5,639 nt of DNA, from the NCBI GenBank assembly GCA_026785645.1, contig JAJAZM010000181.1, positions 1-5,639 of the forward strand. The letters run 5' to 3'. The stretch comes from Sphingomonas bacterium. Lineage in GTDB: Bacteria; Pseudomonadota; Alphaproteobacteria; Sphingomonadales; Sphingomonadaceae. The position numbers and the translations under genes were made by a program. This document shows positions 1 to 4,563 of this stretch, one piece after another. A model generated the notes under the pieces. The model did not search any database. It saw only the letters and a list, made by a program, of their open reading frames with translations, and was not told the origin of the DNA. Within the stretch, counting starts at the first letter, position 1. Each line of letters begins with the position of its first letter.

Positions 1-121
1 GGATATACGCAGGGTTCTTGCCGAGCAGGCGCGACAGGCCGGCAAAGTCCTCTCCACGCTCCGCACATAGGCGTTCTAGCACCTTTCGAGGATCATTCGG
101 CATGGGCGCATCATAAGCCAT
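1..121 (-). CDS. N-terminal fragment of a helix-turn-helix regulator, probably S24/LexA-like peptidase family
   Basis: Only the first 40 codons lie in the window; the rest runs off the left edge. The visible protein begins MAYDAPMPNDPRKVLERL and contains the stretch GEDFAGLSRLLGKNPAYI. A helix, a short turn and a second helix ending in NPAYI resemble the DNA-binding head of the XRE/S24-type regulators common in sphingomonads. In that family the C-terminal half is a LexA-like serine peptidase fold that controls repressor activity. That half is not visible, so the S24 assignment is inference. The start is the ATG at 121-119; an in-frame ATG at 103-101 is a possible alternative. Only a weak ribosome-binding site (AGGG, about 10 nt upstream) is seen. 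The gene is divergent from the small HTH-like gene at 199, so it could regulate that unit as well as itself. It could also be a plain XRE-family protein without a peptidase domain. Confidence 0.6.
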   Translation of the reverse strand, partial: MAYDAPMPNDPRKVLERLCAERGEDFAGLSRLLGKNPAYI

Positions 122-198
122 AGGATATACCCTAGACAAGTAGGAATTGCGTTGGAAGAACGTCATTGTCGAGTCGTTTCGAGGTAGGGGTTCCAACC
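122..198. promoter_or_regulatory. Divergent intergenic region between two HTH-type genes
   Basis: This 77-bp spacer separates the leftward regulator fragment from the rightward small-gene pair and must carry the signals for at least one of them. It is richer in A/T than the flanking genes. It contains a perfect 7-bp inverted repeat, GTTGGAA at 151-157 and TTCCAAC at 191-197, with a 33-nt interval. The right arm sits immediately before the GTG start at 199. A Shine-Dalgarno-like AGGGG lies at 186-190. I could not assign a good -35/-10 pair on either strand. No alphaproteobacterial SOS box (GTTC-N7-GTTC) was found here. Confidence 0.45.
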
Positions 199-372
199 GT
201 GCACATTTTACGAGAGATTGAGATATTTTTGCGGTCATCGGGGGTGCGCCCAACTCGTTTCGGTCGCGATGCCGTCAACGACCCCCGCTTCGTGTTCGAT
301 TTGAGAAGAGGTCGCGAGCCGCGTCCGCAAACGGTGGCACGGGTGGTCGGCTTCCTGGAAGAGGTACGATGA
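199..372 (+). CDS. Small HTH-like conserved hypothetical protein (57 aa)
   Basis: The predicted protein is short and basic. Its core reads IEIFLRSSGVRPTRFGRDAV followed by NDPRFVFDLRRGREPRPQTV. The arrangement (helix, 'xxFGRDAVNDPRFVFDLRRGR' turn-helix, proline, final helix) follows the outline of small XRE-type DNA-binding domains, where the 'LRRGREP' part ends the recognition helix. I recognise this as a small-protein type seen in sphingomonads but know no assigned function. The GTG at 199 is chosen because AGGGG at 186-190 lies 8 nt upstream. A TTG at 166, preceded by GGAAG at 154-158, would give 68 residues and cannot be excluded. The stop overlaps the next start as ATGA, implying translational coupling. 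The first codons (att tta cga gag att gag ata ttt ttg) are notably A/T-rich compared with neighbouring genes. DNA binding is inferred from pattern only. Confidence 0.62.
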   Translation: MHILREIEIFLRSSGVRPTRFGRDAVNDPRFVFDLRRGREPRPQTVARVVGFLEEVR

Positions 373-701
373 TGAAAATGGCGATGTCGGCCGCTGCCGC
401 CGGCCTCCTCCGCGCCCTCCTGGCGCGGGCCGGCGTCGACCGTAATAGGATATTGCTTAGCGATTTCCGCTCTGCTGACTGGAATTCGCTCACCTTCGCT
501 GGTGAGCGGCATGAGATCGCGCTGCGCATTCCCGGCCCCGATGCCGCCCCCGTCGCGGCGCTCCTGCTCGATGGGCTCGAGGATGCCGACTTCGCCATCC
601 ACGGCCAGATCGTGGCCGATATCGCGCTCGTCGGGCCGCCGACCGTTCAGCCCGATGGCTCGGTCACGCTCGCCATCGAAGCGCTGACGGTCGCCGAGTG
701 A
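369..701 (+). CDS. Conserved hypothetical protein (110 aa), coupled to the upstream small HTH-like gene
   Basis: I do not know a function for this protein. It opens with an alanine/leucine-rich helix (about residues 5-20, AAAAGLLRALLARAGV). It continues with ILLSDFRSADWNSLTFAGER, then a segment that looks like alternating beta strands and helices (HEIALRIPGPDA, LLLDGLEDADFAI, IVADIALVG, VTLAIEALTVAE), consistent with a small alpha/beta soluble domain. The N-terminus is not a convincing signal peptide. Codons show the strong third-position G/C of the genome, supporting a real gene. The start overlaps the preceding stop (ATGA at 369-372). The next codon is also ATG (372-374) and sits 7 nt after GAGG at 361-364, so translation may begin there. 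It converges on the leftward gene ending at 708, with only 6 bp between stop codons. I associate it with sphingomonads by recall only. Confidence 0.72.
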   Translation: MMKMAMSAAAAGLLRALLARAGVDRNRILLSDFRSADWNSLTFAGERHEIALRIPGPDAAPVAALLLDGLEDADFAIHGQIVADIALVGPPTVQPDGSVTLAIEALTVAE

Positions 702-732
702 CGCTGGTCAGGCCTGGCGCAGCGAGCGGCGA
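691..732. terminator. Candidate bidirectional stem-loop at a convergent gene junction
   Basis: Two nested inverted repeats centre on the convergent stop codons. The outer arms are TCGCCG (691-696) and CGGCGA (727-732). The inner arms are CGCTG (702-706) and CAGCG (720-724). Between the arms lie 5 nt on the left and 2 nt on the right, and the apical loop is 13 nt. Both stops (TGA 699-701 on +, TGA 710-708 on -) fall inside the structure. There is no T-run on either side, so it is not a canonical intrinsic terminator. Eleven base pairs in such GC-rich DNA can arise by chance. Confidence 0.3.
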
Positions 733-1271
733 AGCGCGGCCAGCGCCTCGCTCAACGCATCCGACGGGTCGCTCGACGGGGCCGGGCGTGATCCGTCGGC
801 AAGATGGCGGTCGATGCGGCTTTTGAGTTGCCCTGCGGTCGGCATTCGACCGTCGGCGAACAATTGGACCACGCGCGAATCGGGCGCTGCTGCGGCAAGC
901 GGATCGTCGAGCAGCAGCTCGGCGACCGCGTCGATCGTGGCCTCCACCAAGGGCTGGTCGAGCAATAATTCGTCAAGCGCTTCATACCGCTCATCGAGTA
1001 GCAGAATATCGTCGAGTTGCACCTTGTCGAGCGTCACGGACGTGTCGAAATAGGGCAACGCATGGTGGCGCGCTTCGGCGGGCACGATGCGCATCACGGC
1101 AAAGGCTGCGACGAACATTGCGCCCCCTCCAGCGAGCACCGCACCTTCCAGTGACCAGCCATTCGCCGGGGCCAGCTTCACCGCCGCAAATGCCGCGGCC
1201 AATGCCGGGGCGGCCGCCCCCAACACTTCGACCAGCCAGTCCAGCTGTCCTCGATCATGCGCCTTGCTCAT
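708..1271 (-). CDS. Hypothetical membrane protein with two N-terminal helices and LLLD repeats (187 aa)
   Basis: I do not recognise a named family. After a short polar N-terminus (MSKAHDRGQL) there are two hydrophobic segments, about residues 13-34 (alanine-rich, ending FAAVKLA) and 44-63 (VLAGGGAMFVAAFAVMRIV). They could form a transmembrane hairpin, with the rest of the protein in the cytoplasm if the positive-inside rule holds. The C-terminal two thirds is acidic and helical. It carries the tetrapeptide LLLD three times, at about 90-93, 102-105 and 119-122, followed by a serine/proline-rich linker (161-171) and a basic terminal helix. The ATG at 1271 is chosen by position. The only nearby purine-rich run (GGGGG at 1278-1274) is too close to serve as a normal Shine-Dalgarno. 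A TTG at 1280 in the same frame is possible. The gene lies about 55 bp downstream of the DJ-1/PfpI gene on the same strand and could share its transcript. Confidence 0.72.
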   Translation of the reverse strand: MSKAHDRGQLDWLVEVLGAAAPALAAAFAAVKLAPANGWSLEGAVLAGGGAMFVAAFAVMRIVPAEARHHALPYFDTSVTLDKVQLDDILLLDERYEALDELLLDQPLVEATIDAVAELLLDDPLAAAAPDSRVVQLFADGRMPTAGQLKSRIDRHLADGSRPAPSSDPSDALSEALAALRRSLRQA

Positions 1272-1325
1272 CACCCCCAAGTAACGTGCAAACCTTGCCA
1301 GTCGGTTAGGACAGTCCGATTCGGT

Positions 1326-1862
1326 TTAGTCGAGCAGCGCCGTCGCCAGCGCCTCGGTGAAGGCCGGGACGTCGTCGGGGTTGCGGCTGGTGATGATGCT
1401 GCCGTCGACCACGGCCGCCTGGTCGACCACCTCGCCCCCGGCGTTGCGAAGATCGGTGCGGATCGACGGCCAGCTGGTGACTCGTTTGCCGCGGATAACA
1501 TTGGCCTCGACCAGCAGCCACGGCGCGTGGCAGATCGCCGCGACCGGCTTTCCTGCTTCGACAAAGGCCTGGATCAGCGTCACCGCCTGCGTTTCACTCC
1601 GCAACCGATCGGGGTTGCCGACCCCGCCGGGCAGCAGCAGCGCGTCATAATCGGCCACGTCGACGTCACCGATCAGCAAGTCGGGCGCGATCATCCGGCC
1701 CGGTTCGTCGTGGACCGTGCCCATGATCTCGTCCATCGCCAGCGATGCCAGCGTTACGGTCGCCCCGCGCCCCAGCAAAATCTCACGCGGGCCGAACAAT
1801 TCGCTCTCCTCGAATCGGTCGGTCGCCATCACCAGCACATGTTTGCCGTCGAGATCCTTCAT
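1326..1862 (-). CDS. DJ-1/PfpI family protein (type 1 glutamine amidotransferase-like domain)
   Basis: The 178-residue product matches the usual single-domain length of the PfpI/YhbO branch of the DJ-1 superfamily. It begins with the strand HVLVMATDRFEESEL, whose Glu18 aligns with the conserved glutamate that tunes the catalytic cysteine. It continues with LLLPGGVGNPDRLR (oxyanion and nucleotide-fold loop) and then the nucleophile elbow AAICHAPWLLVEA, with Cys111 and His112. It ends with a TSWPSIRTDLRNAGGEVVD segment. Family members are described as intracellular cysteine peptidases, chaperones or glyoxalase/deglycase-type enzymes acting on methylglyoxal damage. Which activity applies cannot be read from sequence, and the deglycase role is debated. 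Two ATGs are adjacent. The second (1862-1860) lies 5 nt after AGGA (1871-1868), whereas the first (1865-1863) is only 2 nt away, so I prefer the second. The gene is divergent from topoisomerase IB. Confidence 0.93.
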   Translation of the reverse strand: MKDLDGKHVLVMATDRFEESELFGPREILLGRGATVTLASLAMDEIMGTVHDEPGRMIAPDLLIGDVDVADYDALLLPGGVGNPDRLRSETQAVTLIQAFVEAGKPVAAICHAPWLLVEANVIRGKRVTSWPSIRTDLRNAGGEVVDQAAVVDGSIITSRNPDDVPAFTEALATALLD

Positions 1863-1932
1863 CATTGTCCTTTCGGCTGGGGAACAACCCCCGCTGTTCG
1901 CCGCTTAACCCCCGAACGAAGGGAATTGCCAG
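1863..1932. promoter_or_regulatory. Divergent promoter region between DJ-1/PfpI and topoisomerase IB genes
   Basis: This roughly 70-bp spacer must drive transcription in one or both directions. On the + strand it carries GGAAC at 1881-1885, the -35 element recognised by the alphaproteobacterial general-stress sigma factor EcfG. At the expected 16-17 bp spacing only CGCT or GCTT (1902-1906) is found, not the CGTT consensus, so the match is partial. A GTTCG/CGAAC inverted repeat (1896-1900 / 1913-1917) and a GGGG-AACAA-CCCC mini-hairpin (1879-1891) are also present. AAGGG at 1919-1923 is the ribosome-binding site for the ATG at 1933. AGGA at 1871-1868 on the minus strand serves the DJ-1/PfpI gene. 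Confidence 0.45.
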
Positions 1933-2925
1933 ATGTTGCGCCATTCATCCGATTCCGAGCCGGGCTACACGCGCCAGCGCAAAGGCACCGCTTGGGCCTA
2001 TTTCGACGGCGACAAACGAATCACCGACCGCGACGAGATCGATCGGTTGAACGGTCTCGCTCTTCCCCCGGCCTATCAAGATGCCTGGTTCTGTAAGGCT
2101 TCCAACGGCCATATCCAGGCCACCGGCAAGGATGCCCGCGGACGCAAACAATATCGTTATCACGCCGATTATCGGGCCAAGCAGGACGCGTCCAAATATG
2201 CCGGCTGCCGCGAATTTGGCGAGGCCTTGCCCAACATCCGCAAGCGCGTCGAAAGCGATCTGAAGCGCCGAAGCCTCGACCGCGACACCGTCGTCGCGGC
2301 GGTGGTCCGCTTGCTCGACACCGAACATATGCGGATCGGCAACGAACAATATGCCCGCGCCAACAAAAGCTTCGGCCTGTCGACCCTGCGTTCGCGCCAC
2401 GTCGCCAGGAAGAACGGACGGATGAAGATCCGCTACACTGGCAAGCACGGCATCGTCCATGCAGCGACGATCACCAATTCCAGCCTCAAGCGGATCGTCG
2501 GCAAATGCCAGGAATTGCCCGGCCAGATGTTGTTCCAATATTTGAATGGCGATGGCGATCCGCAGCCAATCAGCAGCAGCGACGTCAACGACTATATCCG
2601 CGACTCCTCGGGCGGCGACTTCACCGCCAAGCATTTCCGCACCTGGGGGGCGAGCGTGATTGCGTTCGAGCAATTGCTGTCCAAGGAGGAAGAAGCTCGG
2701 ATCAGCGTCAAGACGGTGATCGAACCGGTCGCCGAAGCGCTCGGCAACACTGTCGCGATGAGCCGCAGAAGCTATGTCCATCCGGCCTTGCTCGACGCCA
2801 TTAAAGAGCGACCGCGCGATCCGCTCAAGGGCATGAAACGCCCCCGCGCGCGGCGCAACCTGTCGAGCGCTGAGACCGCGTTCCTGAAGTTCCTGACCAA
2901 GAAACCGCGCAAGTCAAAGGCCTAG
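1933..2925 (+). CDS. DNA topoisomerase IB (poxvirus-like bacterial type)
   Basis: The enzyme relaxes supercoiled DNA by a transient 3'-phosphotyrosyl nick, without ATP or metal. The 330-residue length fits bacterial TopIB. The N-terminal domain (about 1-110) includes the lead-in LALPPAYQDAWFC and the family signature GHIQATGKDARGRKQYRYH. The catalytic domain shows all expected residues by position: Arg134 in MRIGNEQYARAN, Lys171 in YTGKHG, Arg236 in FTAKHFRTWGAS, Asn272 in LGNT and the nucleophile Tyr281 in SRRSYVHP. Asn rather than His at the fourth position agrees with the Deinococcus radiodurans enzyme. The C-terminus (about 297-330) is a lysine/arginine-rich tail likely to contact DNA. 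The start has AAGGG at 1919-1923, 9 nt upstream. The gene diverges from a DJ-1/PfpI gene and is followed after 45 bp by a MscS channel on the same strand. The protein appears intact. Confidence 0.96.
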   Translation: MLRHSSDSEPGYTRQRKGTAWAYFDGDKRITDRDEIDRLNGLALPPAYQDAWFCKASNGHIQATGKDARGRKQYRYHADYRAKQDASKYAGCREFGEALPNIRKRVESDLKRRSLDRDTVVAAVVRLLDTEHMRIGNEQYARANKSFGLSTLRSRHVARKNGRMKIRYTGKHGIVHAATITNSSLKRIVGKCQELPGQMLFQYLNGDGDPQPISSSDVNDYIRDSSGGDFTAKHFRTWGASVIAFEQLLSKEEEARISVKTVIEPVAEALGNTVAMSRRSYVHPALLDAIKERPRDPLKGMKRPRARRNLSSAETAFLKFLTKKPRKSKA

Positions 2926-2970
2926 CCCCGTCCACTTGATCCCGGGCCCGCGCTCGGCCATTCCGCGCCG

Positions 2971-4011
2971 ATGACCAGATTACCAACGCAATCGCCCCCC
3001 GTGTTCGACTGGTTCGTTGCCAATCGCCAGGAGATGCTCCTCGGCGGTCTCGTCGCGCTGGGCCTCGTCGGGCTGATGCTGATCGCCCGGACGATCGGCC
3101 AGCGAATGGTCGCGACCGAGAGCGAATCGACCACCATCGGCTGGCGCACCGTGATCGGCCGGGTGCTGGCGCGGACCACGATCCCGTTCATGGTCGTCGC
3201 CGCAATCGCAATCGTCGCAACCTATGCCGTCCCGCCGCCGCGCATCCAGCATCTGGTCGACATGGCAGTGATCATCGTCGCCGCCTTCCAGGCCGCAATC
3301 TGGGCACGCGAACTGATCCTGGCGGTCATCGCGCGGCGCGTCGGCGACGATCCCGGCGCAACCACGCTCGGCAATGCCATGTCACTGATCCGCGTTCTGG
3401 TCAGCGTCCTGCTGTTCGCGCTGGCGATCGTCGTCATCCTCGACAATCTCGGGGTCAATGTCACCGCGCTGGTCGCCGGGTTGGGGATCGGCGGGATTGC
3501 CATCGGCCTCGCCGCGCAGGGCATCTTCTCCGACTTGTTCGCGGCGCTCGCCATCCTGTTCGACCGCCCGTTCCGCCGCGGCGACACGATCCGCTTCGAC
3601 AAGACCACCGGCACGGTCGAGCGGATCGGGCTCAAGACTACCCGCATGCGCTCGCTGTCGGGCGAGCAGATCATCATGGCCAACACCAAATTGCTCGAGC
3701 GCGAGATCCACAATCTTGCGGACGGCCGCTCGCGGCGCACCACCTTGGTGTTCATCCTACCCTTCGCAACGCCGCCTGCCATGCTGGCCCGCGTGCCCGA
3801 CATCGCGCGTACGGCTGTCGAAGCGTGCAAGGGCTGCAAGATCATCCGCTGCGTCATGACCGCCTTCGCTGCAACCGGCATCGAACATGAACTGATCTTC
3901 GAGAACCGCACCCTCGACGGCGACCGGCTCGCCGCTGACCGCTCGGCGATCATGCTTGCGTTGGCCACTCGCTTTGCCGAGCAGGACATCGCTTTCGCTG
4001 AGCCAGCCTGA
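2971..4011 (+). CDS. MscS-family small-conductance mechanosensitive channel
   Basis: This inner-membrane channel probably opens under membrane tension to release solutes during osmotic downshock. The 346-residue protein has hydrophobic segments at about 22-42, 71-88, 97-121, 138-158 and 165-195. That is more helices than the three of E. coli MscS but normal for wider family members. The last segment is the pore helix, rich in Gly/Ala packing residues (ALVAGLGIGGIAIGLAAQ), leading to the family hallmark IFSDLFAALAILFDRPFRRGDTI. A beta domain follows (TTGTVERIGLKTTRMRSLSGE, then IIMANTKLLEREIHN), then a C-terminal alpha/beta domain. The latter holds a cysteine cluster (Cys286, Cys289, Cys294). 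The ATG at 2971 has no clear Shine-Dalgarno. A GTG at 3001 would remove ten residues without touching the first membrane segment. The gene may be read through from the topoisomerase, because I see no terminator in the 45-bp gap. The substrate is not predictable. Confidence 0.95.
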   Translation: MTRLPTQSPPVFDWFVANRQEMLLGGLVALGLVGLMLIARTIGQRMVATESESTTIGWRTVIGRVLARTTIPFMVVAAIAIVATYAVPPPRIQHLVDMAVIIVAAFQAAIWARELILAVIARRVGDDPGATTLGNAMSLIRVLVSVLLFALAIVVILDNLGVNVTALVAGLGIGGIAIGLAAQGIFSDLFAALAILFDRPFRRGDTIRFDKTTGTVERIGLKTTRMRSLSGEQIIMANTKLLEREIHNLADGRSRRTTLVFILPFATPPAMLARVPDIARTAVEACKGCKIIRCVMTAFAATGIEHELIFENRTLDGDRLAADRSAIMLALATRFAEQDIAFAEPA

Positions 4012-4060
4012 CCGCGCCGCCCCAAATTCCCGCCTGCCGTAGCGTCGCCGGTGGGGGGGC

Positions 4061-4090
4061 TTGTCACAGGCTTTGTGGGACGCCTAGACC
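4061..4090 (+). promoter_or_regulatory. Candidate promoter of the hydratase-thiolase operon
   Basis: TTGTCA at 4061-4066 matches the housekeeping -35 hexamer at five of six positions. CCTAGACC at 4083-4090 resembles the alphaproteobacterial -10 pattern GCTANAWC. The hexamers are 18 bp apart when the -10 is read as TAGACC at 4085-4090. Transcription would then start at or just before the ATG at 4099, which lacks a Shine-Dalgarno, so the message could be nearly leaderless. The 87-bp gap after the MscS gene makes a new promoter plausible, but this call rests on pattern alone. Confidence 0.33.
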
Positions 4091-4098
4091 CGCTGCCG

Positions 4099-4554
4099 AT
4101 GCCCATCGCCTCCCTCGACGAAATCCGCGCAAAAGTCGGCCAGCCGATCGGCTCGTCCGACTGGATCGAGGTGACCCAGGACCGCATCGATGCCTTCGCC
4201 GAGATCACCGAGGATCGCCAGTTCATCCACATCGATCCGGTGGCCGCCGCGCAAACCCCGTTTGGCGGGACCATTGCCCATGGCTTCCTGTCGCTGTCGC
4301 TGCTCAGCCGCATGGCGGCCAACGCGATGCAGGTGCCCGACACGACGAAGATGGCAATCAATTACGGGCTCGACCGGGTCCGCTTCATCGCCTCGGTCCG
4401 CGCCGGCAAGCGAGTCCGCGGTCATTTTACGCTCGCGTCGATCGACGAAAAAGCGCCCGGTCAATTGTTGTTTCACCACGACGTCACGGTCGAGATAGAA
4501 GGCGAGCCCAAGCCTGCCCTCACCGCCCGCTGGCTCGGCCTCATTTTCACCTAG
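4099..4554 (+). CDS. MaoC/NodN-type hydratase (hot-dog fold acyl-CoA dehydratase)
   Basis: The 151-residue product has the length of single-domain MaoC-like proteins. The hydratase signature covers about 33-66: FAEITEDRQFIHIDPVAAA then PFGGTIAHGFLSLSLL. Asp39 and His44 are at the positions of the catalytic pair of (R)-specific enoyl-CoA hydratases. The second half (INYGLDRVRFIASVRAGKRV and the closing strand ALTARWLGLIF) completes the hot-dog fold and fits the NodN-like subgroup. The likely reaction is reversible hydration of a trans-2-enoyl-CoA, in the cytoplasm; chain length is unknown. The ATG at 4099 is chosen because the protein then starts at the family's usual N-terminus (MPIASLDEIRAKVG). 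The upstream in-frame GTG at 4051 would add 16 residues unlike the family. No clear ribosome-binding site precedes the ATG. The thiolase gene follows after 9 bp, indicating an operon and a shared role in acyl-CoA metabolism. Confidence 0.92.
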   Translation: MPIASLDEIRAKVGQPIGSSDWIEVTQDRIDAFAEITEDRQFIHIDPVAAAQTPFGGTIAHGFLSLSLLSRMAANAMQVPDTTKMAINYGLDRVRFIASVRAGKRVRGHFTLASIDEKAPGQLLFHHDVTVEIEGEPKPALTARWLGLIFT

Positions 4555-4557
4555 GAG
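4553..4557 (+). promoter_or_regulatory. Ribosome-binding site of the thiolase gene
   Basis: AGGAG lies 6 nt before the ATG at 4564 and overlaps the TAG stop of the hydratase gene. It is the strongest Shine-Dalgarno sequence in the window. It fixes the thiolase start and supports efficient re-initiation after the upstream gene. Confidence 0.8.
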
Positions 4558-4563
4558 AATAAT

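Noticed and set aside
132..602. A 156-codon minus-strand open frame opposite the two small left-hand genes
   Set aside because: The plus-strand genes have ribosome-binding sites, an ATGA coupling and sensible protein composition. The minus frame is Arg/Gly/Thr-rich without structure and would block the divergent regulatory region.
1896..1917. GTTCG / CGAAC inverted repeat, considered as a LexA (SOS) box upstream of topoisomerase IB
   Set aside because: The alphaproteobacterial SOS box is a direct repeat GTTC-N7-GTTC (or GAAC-N7-GAAC). Here the arms are inverted with a 12-nt gap, and no correctly spaced second half-site exists.
1257..2096. A 279-codon plus-strand open frame across the DJ-1/PfpI gene and the topoisomerase start
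   Set aside because: It is antisense to a protein with a clear DJ-1 nucleophile elbow, overlaps the start of another real gene, and is His/Arg/Gln-rich in the way of shadow frames.
1945..2781. A 278-codon minus-strand open frame antisense to topoisomerase IB
   Set aside because: The sense protein has all five catalytic residues. The antisense product has no recognisable motif.
2926..2970. GC-rich palindromic run (CCCGGGCCC) between topoisomerase IB and MscS, considered as a terminator
   Set aside because: The overlapping palindromes leave no loop for a stable hairpin, and no T-run follows.
4042..4083. GCGTC / GACGC inverted repeat before the hydratase gene, considered as a terminator or operator
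   Set aside because: Five-base arms about 32 nt apart in GC-rich DNA are expected by chance, and no T-run or supporting symmetry is present.
3222..4361. A 379-codon minus-strand open frame antisense to the MscS gene and the start of the hydratase gene
   Set aside because: It spans two unrelated real genes, is Ser/Arg/Ala/Met-rich without any domain pattern, and is explained by codon bias of the sense frames.
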